Assembly (NCBI RefSeq): GCF_000710035.2
Contig: NZ_JMJJ01000001.1
Span: forward strand, 62,001 to 126,000
Direction of reading: 5' to 3'
Source of the DNA: Pantoea ananatis LMG 2665
GTDB lineage: Bacteria > Pseudomonadota > Gammaproteobacteria > Enterobacterales > Enterobacteriaceae
Length of the DNA: 64,000 bases
Position 1 is the first letter of the stretch; the number at the start of each line of letters is the position of its first letter. The notes under the pieces were generated by a model that searched no databases, was not told the origin of the DNA, and saw only the letters and a program-made list of their open reading frames with translations. Both the position numbers and the translations under genes were made by a program. Of the stretch, positions 27,086-36,327 are shown piece by piece.

Positions 27086-28480
27086 ATGACGGCACAGCAC
27101 TCCGTTACGCAGCAGGCAGCACAGCCTTCCACCTCCGCCGCTGATGAGCGGTTTACTACCCCAGCCGGCCGCAAAGATTTTTGGCGCGCGACGGTTTCAT
27201 GCTGGTTAGGGACGGCAATGGAGTACGCGGATTTCGCACTCTATGGCCTCGCCGCCGGCATTATCTTCGGTGATGTTTTCTTTCCTGAACAAACCCCCGC
27301 CATGGCGCTGCTTGCCAGCTTTGCAACCTGGTCGGTTGGATTTGTTGCCCGCCCTATCGGCGCGTTATTTTTTGGCTGGCTGGGCGATCGAAAAGGTCGC
27401 AAAGTCGTCATGGTAACCACCATTATTCTGATGGGCGCATCCACAACCCTAATCGGCTTGATTCCCAGCTACGCCTCCATTGGCATCTGGGCGCCTGCCT
27501 GTCTGGTTCTGCTACGTTTCAGTCAGGGGTTTGGCGCAGGCGCTGAGCTTTCCGGCGGAACCGTGATGCTGGGAGAATATGCGCCGGTTAAGCGGCGTGG
27601 CCTGGTGTCTTCCGTTATCGCCCTCGGCTCTAACAGCGGCACGCTGCTGGCATCGCTTGTCTGGCTGCTGGTGGTGCAGATGGATAAACAAAGCCTGCTG
27701 GAATGGGGATGGCGTATTCCCTTCCTGAGCAGCGCCGTCATTGCCCTTGTGGCACTTTGGATCCGCCGCAACCTGCGGGAAACCCCGGTGTTCGAGCGCA
27801 AGAAAGCGCAACTGGAAGCGGAGCGGGCGAACCTTATCGCCACGCAGCATCAGACGGTTGATACGCGCCCCTTCTTTCAGCGTACCCGTGCTTTCTGGAC
27901 CATGGTCGGCTTACGTATTGGCGAAAACGGTCCCTCTTATCTGGCGCAGGGTTTTATCGTCGGGTATGTCGCTAAGGTTCTGATGGTCGATAAATCCGTG
28001 CCGACCACGGCGGTCTTTATTGCCTCGCTGCTTGGCTTCCTGATTATTCCCCTGGCCGGCTGGCTGTCAGACCGCTTCGGTCGCCGGGTCGTTTATCGGG
28101 TTTTTTGCCTGTTGCTGATGATTTATGCCTGGCCAGCCTTTACGCTGCTGGATACGCGCGAACCTGCGATTGTTATCCCGGTTATCGTGGTGGGCATGGC
28201 GCTGGCTTCTCTGGGCATCTTTGGCGTCCAGGCGGCCTGGGGCGTGGAACTGTTTGGCGTGAACCACCGTTATACTAAGATGGCCGTGGCCAAAGAGCTG
28301 GGCTCGATTATTTCAGGTGGCACTGCACCTTTGGTGGCGGCGGCGATGCTGTCGTACACCGGGCACTGGTGGTCCATTGCGATCTATTTCTCTGCGATGG
28401 CTTCCATTGGTTTCCTGACTACCTTTGTGGCACCGGAAACGCGCGGGCGCGATCTTAATCTGCCAGAGGACGCCATCTGA
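27086..28480 (+). CDS. MHS-family transporter of the nucleoside hydrolase operon
   Basis: 464 residues, about twelve hydrophobic segments. The ATG at 27086 follows AAGGGAC; the frame extends upstream but without an RBS. SCWLGTAMEYADFALYG starts helix 1, GWLGDRKGRK is the cytoplasmic loop motif and WLSDRFGRR its second-half counterpart. This is the metabolite:H+ symporter branch and a clear paralogue of the carrier at 14059. With a nucleoside hydrolase and a LacI repressor in the same operon, a nucleoside or related ribosyl compound is a reasonable guess as cargo, not demonstrated by sequence. Confidence 0.85.
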   Translation: MTAQHSVTQQAAQPSTSAADERFTTPAGRKDFWRATVSCWLGTAMEYADFALYGLAAGIIFGDVFFPEQTPAMALLASFATWSVGFVARPIGALFFGWLGDRKGRKVVMVTTIILMGASTTLIGLIPSYASIGIWAPACLVLLRFSQGFGAGAELSGGTVMLGEYAPVKRRGLVSSVIALGSNSGTLLASLVWLLVVQMDKQSLLEWGWRIPFLSSAVIALVALWIRRNLRETPVFERKKAQLEAERANLIATQHQTVDTRPFFQRTRAFWTMVGLRIGENGPSYLAQGFIVGYVAKVLMVDKSVPTTAVFIASLLGFLIIPLAGWLSDRFGRRVVYRVFCLLLMIYAWPAFTLLDTREPAIVIPVIVVGMALASLGIFGVQAAWGVELFGVNHRYTKMAVAKELGSIISGGTAPLVAAAMLSYTGHWWSIAIYFSAMASIGFLTTFVAPETRGRDLNLPEDAI

Positions 28481-28526
28481 ATACGATGAAGTTACATGGC
28501 AAGCGGCATTAGATGAGGAGGGCGAA

Positions 28527-29582
28527 GTGGCGAAACCGGTAAAAACGACGGTCACGCGCAACGACGTGGCAAAAGCCGCAGGGACCTCGGTTGCCGTGGT
28601 CAGTTACGTCATTAATAACGGACCACGCCCGGTCGCGGATGCCACCCGTCAGCGGGTGCTTGCCGCCATCGAGCAAACCGGCTATCGCCCGAATGCCGCC
28701 GCCCGCGCCCTGGCGTCAGGCCACACCAAAACCTTTGGGCTGGTGGTGCCGAATATCAGCAACCCCTTTGTCGCGTCGATGGCGCACATGCTGCTGCAGG
28801 AGTCGCTCAATCACGGGCATGTAATGCTGCTTGGTGATGCAGGCGACGATCGCAAACGGGAGCTGGAGCTGATTCAGGGGCTACTGAATCGTCAGGTCGA
28901 CGGCCTGTTTTATAACAGCGTGGATCGCCATCCTTTCATTGATATCATCACAGCCAGCGGGACACCGCTGGTTATGCTTGATCGGGTTGAAGCGCAGCCC
29001 GGGGTCAGCATGTTACGGGTGGATGAGCGACAAGCCGCCTTTCAGGTGTGCGCACATTTGCTGAGCCATGGTTATCAGCAGGTCGGCATGATTAGCGGAC
29101 CGCTGGATATGCTCAATGCCCAGGATCGTATTCAGGGCTGGCGTGACGCGATGCAGGCGCACAATGTACAGATTGATGAATCACTGATTTTCCCCACCAC
29201 CTATACCCGTGAGGGCGGTTATCAGGCAACGCTGCGCATGATAGCCAGCCAGAAGCTGCCCCGCGCGCTGTTTGCCAGTAACGAAGGCCAGGCCATTGGC
29301 TGTATCCGCGCCTTGAGTCAGCACGGCATTCGCGTGCCGAAAGATGTCGCGCTGGTCTGCTTTAATGGCACAGAACAGTCTGCCTATCACGTTCCGGCAT
29401 TAACGACCGTGCGTCAGCCGGTAAAAGAGATGGCACGCTGCGCTATCCATATGTTGAAACAGTGGAATGGCGAGGCACGCATTGAATCGTTTCCACACCA
29501 TCTTGAAATTGGTGAATCTTGTGGCTGTCGGCCATCACAGGCCAGAGTAAATAAACCAAATAATGAAAAGACTGATTATTGA
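28527..29582 (+). CDS. LacI-family transcriptional repressor
   Basis: 351 residues from a GTG at 28527 with GAGGAGGGCGAA just before it; the longer open frame overlaps the transporter and lacks an RBS. The N-terminal HTH reads TRNDVAKAAGTSVAVVSYVINNGP, followed by the hinge helix RPNAAARALASG. The periplasmic-binding-protein-like effector domain runs from LVVPNISNPF to the end, finishing with GESCGCRPS. It very likely acts on the 18-bp palindrome at 26803-26820 of its own operon. The next gene, the nucleoside hydrolase, overlaps its end by 20 bases, which suggests translational coupling. Confidence 0.9.
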   Translation: MAKPVKTTVTRNDVAKAAGTSVAVVSYVINNGPRPVADATRQRVLAAIEQTGYRPNAAARALASGHTKTFGLVVPNISNPFVASMAHMLLQESLNHGHVMLLGDAGDDRKRELELIQGLLNRQVDGLFYNSVDRHPFIDIITASGTPLVMLDRVEAQPGVSMLRVDERQAAFQVCAHLLSHGYQQVGMISGPLDMLNAQDRIQGWRDAMQAHNVQIDESLIFPTTYTREGGYQATLRMIASQKLPRALFASNEGQAIGCIRALSQHGIRVPKDVALVCFNGTEQSAYHVPALTTVRQPVKEMARCAIHMLKQWNGEARIESFPHHLEIGESCGCRPSQARVNKPNNEKTDY

Positions 29583-30549
29583 TTGTGATCCGGGGAATGG
29601 TATTGCAGGGGCGAACACGGATGACGGCCTTGCACTTTCTCTGGCATTAGCCTCACCAGGGCTGTCGTTAGAATTAATTACCACCGTAGCAGGGAATACG
29701 CCGAGTGATGTCGGTGCGCGGGTCGCCAAAGATTTGGTGACACGGCTGGGCTGTGCCGTGCCTGTCGTGCAGGGGGCCCGTCAGGCATTGTGTGAAGATC
29801 CCGGCCCCTGGCGCGCTGTGCTGGACAAGCGGGTTGAACAGCTCAATCTGCTGTCACTCTGGCAGGGCGTTCCTCAGCCTGCCATGTTAGAGGCCGATGC
29901 AACGGATGCCGCGCAGGCGATGGGGCAACTCATCTGCGATAACCCCGGCGAAATCACGCTGATTGCGATTGGCCCACTCACCAATGTGGCGCTGGCCATG
30001 CAGCGTTTTCCGGACATGGCGGAATCGGTGGCAGAGATAGTGATTATGGGCGGCGTTTTTGCGCTGGATGATTACATCAAAGACACCAATTTCGGCATCG
30101 ATCCGGAAGCTGCTCATCAGGTATTACACAGCGGCGCCGCCATTACGCTGCTCCCCATGGATGTCACCACGCAAACGCTGCTGACTCAGGACGATCTGAC
30201 GCGCATGACCTGTCGCGAACATCCGCTGACGCGCTTTGTGCATGACACCTTGCAGCCCTGGATCGACTACTCAATGCAAACCCGTCGCCTGGCCGGATGC
30301 TGGATCCATGATGCGCTGGTCGTCGCCTGGCTGCTTAATCAGCGCGTGGCATGGGGAACGGACTACCGTGTTGATATTGAGCTTCGTCCGGGCGCGACGC
30401 GCGGTAAAACCTGGCGCTATCGGCAACCACTGCGTCTGGACGTGGGTATTCCGCCTGACGCCGGCGCGCTGGTGCATGTGTTGCACAGTGTGGATAACGC
30501 GCTCCTGCTGTCAATCATTGAGCAGGCCTTTAACCACCTTCCCGAGTAA
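29563..30549 (+). CDS. Nucleoside hydrolase
   Basis: 328 residues, cytosolic. Hydrolyses the N-glycosidic bond of ribonucleosides. The calcium-binding front motif is DCDPGNGIAGANTDD: compared with the common DxDPGxDD it carries about seven extra residues between the glycine and the paired aspartates, a variant I believe exists in one subgroup. Further family marks are IAIGPLTNVALAM, VIMGGVF, NFGIDPEAAHQV and CWIHDALVVAW, whose His-Asp supplies the distal metal/ribose ligand. It closes the operon after the transporter and the LacI gene. Base specificity cannot be judged. Confidence 0.88.
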   Translation: MKRLIIDCDPGNGIAGANTDDGLALSLALASPGLSLELITTVAGNTPSDVGARVAKDLVTRLGCAVPVVQGARQALCEDPGPWRAVLDKRVEQLNLLSLWQGVPQPAMLEADATDAAQAMGQLICDNPGEITLIAIGPLTNVALAMQRFPDMAESVAEIVIMGGVFALDDYIKDTNFGIDPEAAHQVLHSGAAITLLPMDVTTQTLLTQDDLTRMTCREHPLTRFVHDTLQPWIDYSMQTRRLAGCWIHDALVVAWLLNQRVAWGTDYRVDIELRPGATRGKTWRYRQPLRLDVGIPPDAGALVHVLHSVDNALLLSIIEQAFNHLPE

Positions 30550-30552
30550 AAC

Positions 30553-30572
30553 CCAGGCGATTCGTCGCCTGG
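30553..30572 (+). terminator. Hairpin after the nucleoside hydrolase operon
   Basis: An 8-bp perfect stem (CCAGGCGA with TCGCCTGG) with a TTCG tetraloop starts 3 bases past the stop; the tail is only weakly T-rich. Confidence 0.65.
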
Positions 30573-30745
30573 ATTCTCTGCCGTCAGACACGCTTTCTTA
30601 CAGCCTGATCCACTGCCTGACAATTGCGCGGTACGCTCTCCTCTAGAACATGATGTATACATTTGATTAACAATTACATCACTCTCCGACAGCGGCCAGG
30701 AACGTTATGGGCGATGCGCCAGAGTGTCTCACAGAGGAGACGTGT

Positions 30746-31966
30746 ATGCTTGACTGGACATCGACCCAGCGCAACGTTGCTTTCGCCTGTTTTGCCAGTT
30801 GGACGTTGGACGCATTCGATTTTTTTATTCTGGTGTTTGTACTGAGTAACCTTGCTCAGTACTTCCACAATTCTGTCACCGATGTGTCCGTCGCCATTAT
30901 GCTAACGCTGGCGGTGCGCCCGATTGGCGCGCTACTGTTTGGGCGGATGGCGGAGAAATATGGCCGTAAGCCGATCTTAATGCTGAACATTGTCTTTTTC
31001 TCCGTGTTCGAACTGCTGTCTGCCTGGTCACCGACCTTCGCTGCATTTCTGGCTTTCCGCATTTTCTATGGTATAGCCATGGGCGGCATTTGGGGCGTAG
31101 CCTCTTCGCTGGCAATGGAAACCATTCCCGATCGCTCCCGCGGTCTGATGTCGGGACTTTTCCAGGCCGGCTATCCGTGCGGTTACCTGCTTGCATCCAT
31201 CGTCTTTGGTTTATTTTTTGATGCGGTGGGCTGGCGCGGCATGTTCCTCATCGGGGCTGTTCCGATTCTGCTGTTACCCTTTATCTATTTCAACGTCCCT
31301 GAATCGCCCGTGTGGCTGGCGGCACGTGAGCGCAAAGAGAGCAGCGCACTGATGCCGATACTGCGCCAGCACTGGAAAATCTGCATCTACATGGTGCTGT
31401 TAATGGCCTGCTTTAACTTCTTTAGTCATGGTACGCAGGATCTTTACCCGACTTTCCTGAAAGTGCAGCACCAGTTTGATGCCCACACCGTGAGTATTAT
31501 TGCCATCAGCTATAACATTGCCGCTATGCTGGGTGGCATCTTCTTCGGCACGCTGTCTGAACGTATTGGCCGCAAGAAAGCCATTATTATCGCCGCATTG
31601 CTGACGCTGCCGGTGCTGCCGCTGTGGGCCTTTTCCAGCGGTTCATGGGCTATTGGTCTTGGTGCCTTTTTGATGCAGTTTATGGTGCAGGGCGCATGGG
31701 GCGTGATACCGACTTACCTGAACGAACTGGTGCCGGGGAATGCAAGAGCGGTATTGCCCGGCTTTGTTTATCAGTTAGGTAATCTCATTGCGTCCGTCAA
31801 CGCGACGCTGCAGTCACGTATTGCTGAAGCGCACGGTGGCAACTACGGGCTCGGTATGGCCATCGTAGCGGGAACCGTGGCCGTATTGATTTGTGTTTTT
31901 GTCGCCTTTGGCCGCGAAACGCGCGGAATTAAAATTTCCGGCGCGATGGCAAAGCAGACACATTAA
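30746..31966 (+). CDS. SHS-type MFS transporter (sialate/lactate-like carrier)
   Basis: 406 residues from the ATG at 30746, preceded by GAGGAGA; the frame upstream lacks an RBS. FASWTLDAFDFFILVFV opens helix 1, as in the sialate:H+ symporter family (NanT and JenA/JEN1-type lactate carriers), and GRMAEKYGRKP is the loop 2-3 motif. Twelve hydrophobic segments are present. The substrate is most likely a monocarboxylate or sugar acid, by family. A 10-bp palindrome, ATGTATACAT, at 30653-30662 may be part of its control region. It overlaps the converging deacylase gene by 4 bases. Confidence 0.83.
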   Translation: MLDWTSTQRNVAFACFASWTLDAFDFFILVFVLSNLAQYFHNSVTDVSVAIMLTLAVRPIGALLFGRMAEKYGRKPILMLNIVFFSVFELLSAWSPTFAAFLAFRIFYGIAMGGIWGVASSLAMETIPDRSRGLMSGLFQAGYPCGYLLASIVFGLFFDAVGWRGMFLIGAVPILLLPFIYFNVPESPVWLAARERKESSALMPILRQHWKICIYMVLLMACFNFFSHGTQDLYPTFLKVQHQFDAHTVSIIAISYNIAAMLGGIFFGTLSERIGRKKAIIIAALLTLPVLPLWAFSSGSWAIGLGAFLMQFMVQGAWGVIPTYLNELVPGNARAVLPGFVYQLGNLIASVNATLQSRIAEAHGGNYGLGMAIVAGTVAVLICVFVAFGRETRGIKISGAMAKQTH

Positions 31967-32427
31967 CGCGTTTCACAGACGTCTACCCATTTTGCCGCAG
32001 TAAGTTCAGCCATCTGCTGCGGCGAAATGCGTACGGCACTGTGAACCGCGCCCGCGGCGGGCAACACTTCATCAAAGCTTTTTAACGAGATATCACAATA
32101 TACCGTGACCGGATTTTCCAGGCCAAAAGGGCAAACCCCGCCAACCGGATGCCCGGTCCAGTTGATCACTTCGTCCACGCTTAACATCCGCGCTTTGGCA
32201 CCCAGGACGGCTTTGAGTTTGCGGTTGTCTAGCCGCGCATCGCCACGGGTCACCACCAGGATCACCTCATTCTTGACCTTGAGGGAAAGGGTTTTGGCGA
32301 TTTGTCCCGGCGCCACACCGTGAACGCGAGCCGCCATTTCTACCGTTGCCGTACTGTAAGGCATCTCAATGATGTCGATTTCCGGCGCACGCTCGGCAAA
32401 AAACTGGCGTACAGACTCCAGGCTCAT
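31963..32427 (-). CDS. YbaK/EbsC-family aminoacyl-tRNA deacylase
   Basis: 154 residues from the ATG at 32427, with GGAGAG upstream; a longer start would have no RBS. The family fold is marked by AARVHGVAPGQIAKTLSLKV with the conserved lysine, then LDNRKLKAVLG and the loop GGVCPFGL with the conserved glycine/proline run. Members clear mischarged tRNAs such as Cys-tRNA(Pro) or Ala-tRNA(Pro) in the cytosol. It is a single-domain, free-standing member; which mischarged tRNA it edits is not evident. Confidence 0.85.
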   Translation of the reverse strand: MSLESVRQFFAERAPEIDIIEMPYSTATVEMAARVHGVAPGQIAKTLSLKVKNEVILVVTRGDARLDNRKLKAVLGAKARMLSVDEVINWTGHPVGGVCPFGLENPVTVYCDISLKSFDEVLPAAGAVHSAVRISPQQMAELTAAKWVDVCETR

Positions 32428-32605
32428 TTTTCTCTCCATGCTAATTGAAGGCGTAAAAATTGCCACAAGCCCGCAGCGGTGTAAACGAGAGAGAGAAAGA
32501 ATAGGTAACAGAATGCATAGCGGCGAGAGGGCTGGGGAAGGGCGGAGGCAAAACGAGAGGGCGCTAAGGGGCTGGCACGGTTTTATCTCTTCCTGTTTTC
32601 ACTAA

Positions 32606-32639
32606 GTGCCGCCGGATAACATGGCTATCCGGCACGCAC
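32606..32639 (-). terminator. Terminator after the diguanylate cyclase gene
   Basis: An 8-bp stem (GCCGGATA with TATCCGGC) extended by GTGC/GCAC with a small bulge, starting at the stop codon of the minus-strand gene; the exit strand is followed by a mixed T-rich tract. Confidence 0.55.
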
Positions 32640-33737
32640 TTATATGACGTCACTCGTCGCGGGGCTGGGAACACCGGGCAGATCTTCCCAGGCCAGAATC
32701 GTATTTCGCCCCCGATTTTTTGCGACGTATAATGCGCGATCAGCATTGGCAACGGCCTGATCAAATTCATTGTCGTAAATCGGCGCAATACCTGCACTAA
32801 TGGTGACATGCGTCGAAACGCGCTCATTAAACAAATGGGGAATTTCCAGATTCACCACATATTGGCGAATTCTTTCCGCCAGCTTCATAGCGATTGATGC
32901 ATTGACGTTGGTCATTAATACTAAAAACTCTTCTCCGCCGTAACGTGTTACCACATCGCGTGAGCGTACCGCATCGCGAATGGCAACCGAAACGCGTGCC
33001 AGCGCCTGATCACCCATCGCATGACCATAATTATCGTTGTAAGCCTTAAAGTGATCGATATCTAACAGCAACACATAATGACTGCCGACATGATTATCCA
33101 GAATGTTATCAAGGCGATTTTTCAGTCCGCGTCGGTTATATAAGCCTGTTAAGGGATCGAGCATACTGAGGTCGCTGAATGACTCTTTTTCTTCATACAA
33201 TTGATACATTAAGCGCAGCGTAAAGTCTTCCGAACGGCGTCGCATCAGATGTTGCAATGAAAAGCCAATCAAGGGTAAGGCAATCGTCAATAAAATCAAC
33301 GGCAGATGTTGCCCGTGATCCAGCATGAGCACTGTTAACATGGAAGGGGTAATGTGCAGGCAAAACGCGACCAAATAATCGCTCAGTGCAATGGCGCTGA
33401 TAAAAAAAACGCACAGCAGACTGACAATCAAAAAACCACCATCGTCAATTAAAACAGAATGATAGCGATACTGAATATGCCATGCCCATAGCGCGCCCAG
33501 GATGAGCGCGACGGGATTTAACAGCGGTAATTTTAGTTTAGTTTTTATTAAACACGTGCTCAGCATGGTCAGGCTAAAGAACGCCACCATCATCACCGGC
33601 ACGGTGATTTGTGTTTCATTATTTTCGGCCAAAGGGAGCAGACAAAATAGCGAAACGGATGCGTTTAAAAACAAAAAGAGCATCAACGAGAGGCGGTATT
33701 TGCTGTGTTTCAATTCATCATAAGATTCTATTTTCAT
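32640..33737 (-). CDS. Membrane-bound diguanylate cyclase (GGDEF)
   Basis: 365 residues. About six hydrophobic segments lie in residues 15-165, an unnamed membrane sensor module. The GGDEF domain covers about 190-355: LDPLTGLYNRRGL, LLDIDHFKAYND and the active-site loop RYGGEEF are intact. An RSRD tetrapeptide sits five residues ahead of GGEEF, which matches the RxxD product-inhibition site. It should make cyclic di-GMP from two GTP at the inner membrane and be feedback-inhibited. In E. coli the iron-reductase gene fhuF occupies this place relative to yjjZ; here this gene is divergent from yjjZ across a gap with Fur boxes. Confidence 0.88.
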   Translation of the reverse strand: MKIESYDELKHSKYRLSLMLFLFLNASVSLFCLLPLAENNETQITVPVMMVAFFSLTMLSTCLIKTKLKLPLLNPVALILGALWAWHIQYRYHSVLIDDGGFLIVSLLCVFFISAIALSDYLVAFCLHITPSMLTVLMLDHGQHLPLILLTIALPLIGFSLQHLMRRRSEDFTLRLMYQLYEEKESFSDLSMLDPLTGLYNRRGLKNRLDNILDNHVGSHYVLLLDIDHFKAYNDNYGHAMGDQALARVSVAIRDAVRSRDVVTRYGGEEFLVLMTNVNASIAMKLAERIRQYVVNLEIPHLFNERVSTHVTISAGIAPIYDNEFDQAVANADRALYVAKNRGRNTILAWEDLPGVPSPATSDVI

Positions 33738-33906
33738 TATTCATACTCGTGACGGCCCTGAAATAACAAAGCAAAAACCGGCGCAGGATTTCAGCCGGTC
33801 GACAGGCATTATATTGCTGTTATAAAAAGTGTAATCGGTTGCAATTTAACATTTTCTTGTTTAGCTGTCATCTTCCCGCCCGCCTGTAAAAAAACAAGCT
33901 GAAAGT

Positions 33907-33921
33907 TGAGAATTATTATCA
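33907..33921. promoter_or_regulatory. Fur box (14 of 15 to consensus)
   Basis: TGAGAATTATTATCA against the 7-1-7 consensus TGATAATnATTATCA has one mismatch. It lies 69 bases before yjjZ and 170 bases before the divergent cyclase start. Confidence 0.75.
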
Positions 33922-33929
33922 TATGCTAA

Positions 33930-33944
33930 TGGGAATGGTTATCA
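33930..33944. promoter_or_regulatory. Second, weaker Fur box
   Basis: TGGGAATGGTTATCA matches 11-12 of the 15 positions. Its centre is 23 bases from the first box, a spacing compatible with two bound Fur dimers. Confidence 0.5.
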
Positions 33945-33989
33945 TATCGGATTAACTAAAACGGCTCACAGGTGGTCAGGGGGAAAGCA

Positions 33990-34226
33990 ATGCGCGGTAT
34001 CAAACTGGATAGTGCATGGGGAAGTATGCTGGCATGTGCGGCAATACCGGTAATAACAGCATGGCAGCCTACCTTTGAACAGTGGCGCGTCGTGATGTTA
34101 ATCGCGTTATTGCTCACCCTGCTTATGTTGTTTAATCAGCGCATGCGGCACTATGTATTGCTGCCTTCCTGTCTCGCGCTGGCAGGCGGCATTGCGGCAA
34201 CAGGCTTCAAATTCAGCGGGCTGTAG
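33990..34226 (+). CDS. yjjZ: YjjZ-like DUF1435 small membrane protein
   Basis: 78 residues with AGGGGGAAA before the ATG at 33990. Three hydrophobic segments are visible; the block RHYVLLPSCLALAGGI is nearly that of E. coli YjjZ as remembered (RHYILLPSCLAL). The function is unknown. As in E. coli it lies beside the leucine tRNA cluster and rsmC, which supports orthology. The Fur boxes upstream suggest iron control. Confidence 0.8.
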   Translation: MRGIKLDSAWGSMLACAAIPVITAWQPTFEQWRVVMLIALLLTLLMLFNQRMRHYVLLPSCLALAGGIAATGFKFSGL

Positions 34227-34299
34227 TCTGTCCGGGGAGTGAAACGGGTAACGCAAGGGAAAGGAAAATGCAGGAATAATAGAGTGGGAATGACAACAT

Positions 34300-34386
34300 T
34301 GGTGCGAAGAGAGGGACTTGAACCCTCACGTCCGTTAAGACACTAACACCTGAAGCTAGCGCGTCTACCAATTCCGCCACCTTCGC
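34300..34386 (-). tRNA. tRNA-Leu (anticodon CAG), copy 3
   Basis: 87 bases including encoded CCA. The minus strand begins GCGAAGGTGGCGGAATTGG and folds into a class II tRNA with a long variable arm. The anticodon loop is CTTCAGGT, anticodon CAG. Its sequence is identical to the two copies upstream. It is last in the transcript. Confidence 0.95.
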
Positions 34387-34414
34387 ATCGAGTTGTCTTT
34401 TCATATCACCGCAA

Positions 34415-34501
34415 TGGTGCGAAGAGAGGGACTTGAACCCTCACGTCCGTTAAGACACTAACACCTGAAGCTAGCGCGTCTACCAATTCCGCCACCTTCG
34501 C
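34415..34501 (-). tRNA. tRNA-Leu (anticodon CAG), copy 2
   Basis: Identical 87-base copy. Spacers of 28 and 30 bases separate the three genes, as in the E. coli leuQPV operon. Confidence 0.95.
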
Positions 34502-34531
34502 GCAGTGCTCGCGATATGAAATATGTGATTT

Positions 34532-34618
34532 TGGTGCGAAGAGAGGGACTTGAACCCTCACGTCCGTTAAGACACTAACACCTGAAGCTAGCGCGTCTAC
34601 CAATTCCGCCACCTTCGC
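34532..34618 (-). tRNA. tRNA-Leu (anticodon CAG), copy 1
   Basis: Identical 87-base copy, first in the operon and nearest the promoter at 34659-34686. It reads CUG codons, the commonest leucine codon in these genes. Confidence 0.95.
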
Positions 34619-34658
34619 ATACCCGCAATACGTTACCGTATTACAACCACGGAGGCGC

Positions 34659-34686
34659 ATTTTAGAGATTTTACTCAATGCGTCAA
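34659..34686 (-). promoter_or_regulatory. Sigma-70 promoter of the tRNA-Leu operon
   Basis: On the minus strand: -35 TTGACG (34686-34681), 16-base spacer, -10 TAAAAT (34664-34659), then a GC-rich discriminator GCGCC. Such a discriminator is a known mark of stringent control of stable RNA promoters. Confidence 0.78.
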
Positions 34687-34779
34687 CACATATTTCGCCA
34701 GACGGAAACGATCGCTGCAAAAAGCAACGTTTTCAGCCTGGCGACGCGCTAAAACGGCGAAAAAGGCAGAGAAAATGTA

Positions 34780-35811
34780 TTAACGGGCTTTGGCACCGCG
34801 ACCGTAAACCGCACGATAAACTTTAAAGCGGCCGGTTTGCGCCAGCACTTCGTGATTGCCAAAGGCTTCGTCCAGCACCTGGGGATAAGGAAGGAAGGCG
34901 TTCGCGACAATGCGCAGCTCTCCACCGCTGTTCAGGTGCTTAACGGCACCCCGGATCAGCGTTTGGGCGGCATCCAGGCTGGTCTGCGTGCCTTCATGGA
35001 ACGGCGGGTTAGAGATAATCATATCAAAGCGCCCGGTCACGTCGGAAAAGACGTTACTGGCAAAGACTTCGCCTTCCAGGCCGTTAGCGGCAAGCGTGGC
35101 TTTACTGGCCTCGATGGCGGCGGCATGCACGTCACACAGCCACAGGCGCACTTTAGGTGAATGCGCCGGTAACGACGCGGCGATCACGCCTGCGCCGCAG
35201 CCGATATCCAACACTTTCCCTTTGGTGTGCGGCGTGAACGTGGATAGCAGTAATGCGCTGCCCGCATCCAGACCGTCGCGGCTGAATACGCCGGGTAACG
35301 TATGAATGGTCAGATCATCCAGCTGGTAGCTGTTACCAAAGGCCGAGGCATCAAAGGCTGGCTGCTTCTCCAGACGACCATGATAAAGACCACAGCGGCG
35401 TGCACTGTCGATTTTTTCCAGGGGCACCCACTGCTCCAGCATCCCTTCCGCACTGCGCACGCCGCTGCGGTTTTCGCCTACCACAAAGACATCGCAGCCA
35501 ACCGGCAGCAGAGACAGCAGATTTTGTAACTGGAATTGCACTTCCGGTTTGTTCTTGGTCCAGAAGTAAACCAGCGTATCGCAGCCCTGAACATCCTCTG
35601 CCTGAGCGACCAGTCCATAACGCGCCTGTTCCCCCATACGGCGGCTCAGGTTTTGCCAGTGATGATATTGCTGAGTGTGCACGCGTGAAGAGGCGGTCTC
35701 AAGCTGTGCGGGCAGGTCATCCTGCAGATCGCCAGCAAATAAAACGTGGCGGGCGGTAAATTCATCACTGTGGCGCAGAATGACTTCGCTGGCCGGGGTA
35801 AAAGCAGACAT
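34780..35811 (-). CDS. rsmC: 16S rRNA m2G1207 methyltransferase RsmC
   Basis: 343 residues from the ATG at 35811, with AGGAG upstream; the longer frame has no RBS. N-terminal pseudo-methyltransferase half ([17 protein letters not shown]) followed by the active Rossmann half: [15 protein letters not shown] binds S-adenosylmethionine and ISNPPFHEG is the NPPF catalytic motif for guanine N2. It methylates G1207 of 16S rRNA in the small subunit. It is divergent from holD across about 105 bases, exactly as in E. coli. Confidence 0.95.
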   Translation of the reverse strand: MSAFTPASEVILRHSDEFTARHVLFAGDLQDDLPAQLETASSRVHTQQYHHWQNLSRRMGEQARYGLVAQAEDVQGCDTLVYFWTKNKPEVQFQLQNLLSLLPVGCDVFVVGENRSGVRSAEGMLEQWVPLEKIDSARRCGLYHGRLEKQPAFDASAFGNSYQLDDLTIHTLPGVFSRDGLDAGSALLLSTFTPHTKGKVLDIGCGAGVIAASLPAHSPKVRLWLCDVHAAAIEASKATLAANGLEGEVFASNVFSDVTGRFDMIISNPPFHEGTQTSLDAAQTLIRGAVKHLNSGGELRIVANAFLPYPQVLDEAFGNHEVLAQTGRFKVYRAVYGRGAKAR

Positions 35812-35916
35812 GTAGGGCTCCTGTAAGATCTGAGCGGAGATTATAGTGGTTTGTTGGCGCATGTTCGATGGGTTTGCTAGCATAGCGTCGCATTCAGCGA
35901 GCAAAGCAGGTATATC

Positions 35917-36327
35917 ATGACGTCCAGGCGCGACTGGCTTTTACAGCAAATGGGGATTACGCAGTATCAACTGCGCCGCCCGCGCGTGCTCCAGGGCGAG
36001 ATCGCCGTACGGCTTTTGCCGGATACGCAGCTGATTATTGTGGCGGAGAATCCGCCAGGTTTGCAGGAACCCATCCTGCGTGATGTCCTGCACACGCTCA
36101 GTCTTAAACCGACACAGGTGATGACCGTGACGCCTGACCAGCTGCAAATGCTGCCGGAAACGCTCAACTGCGCGGGCTGGCTATTGGGCGTTGAGAGCGA
36201 ACAAACCTTTAATGGCGTTGCCTTAACCAGCGCTTCTTTTAATGAACTGCTTAGCAGCGGTGCCGCCCGGCGCGCGCTCTGGCAACAGATGTGTGAACAT
36301 GACAGCCATTTCTTTCCTCACGCCTGA
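35917..36327 (+). CDS. holD: DNA polymerase III psi subunit HolD
   Basis: 136 residues. Begins [22 protein letters not shown], the N-terminal peptide that in E. coli binds the chi subunit (HolC). The rest forms the psi core contacting the clamp loader, with [12 protein letters not shown] near the end of the strand region. It links the clamp loader to single-strand-binding protein through chi. The gene overlaps rimI by 29 bases, as in E. coli. Confidence 0.93.
   Translation: MTSRRDWLLQQMGITQYQLRRPRVLQGEIAVRLLPDTQLIIVAENPPGLQEPILRDVLHTLSLKPTQVMTVTPDQLQMLPETLNCAGWLLGVESEQTFNGVALTSASFNELLSSGAARRALWQQMCEHDSHFFPHA

Noticed and set aside
34300..34618. Three identical 87-base blocks considered as a duplicated mobile element
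   Set aside because: They fold as tRNA-Leu(CAG) and match the E. coli triple arrangement.
34406..34720. Open frame on the minus strand with repeated AKVAELVDALASGVSVLTDV
   Set aside because: It is a translation of the three tRNA-Leu genes, a known kind of false protein.
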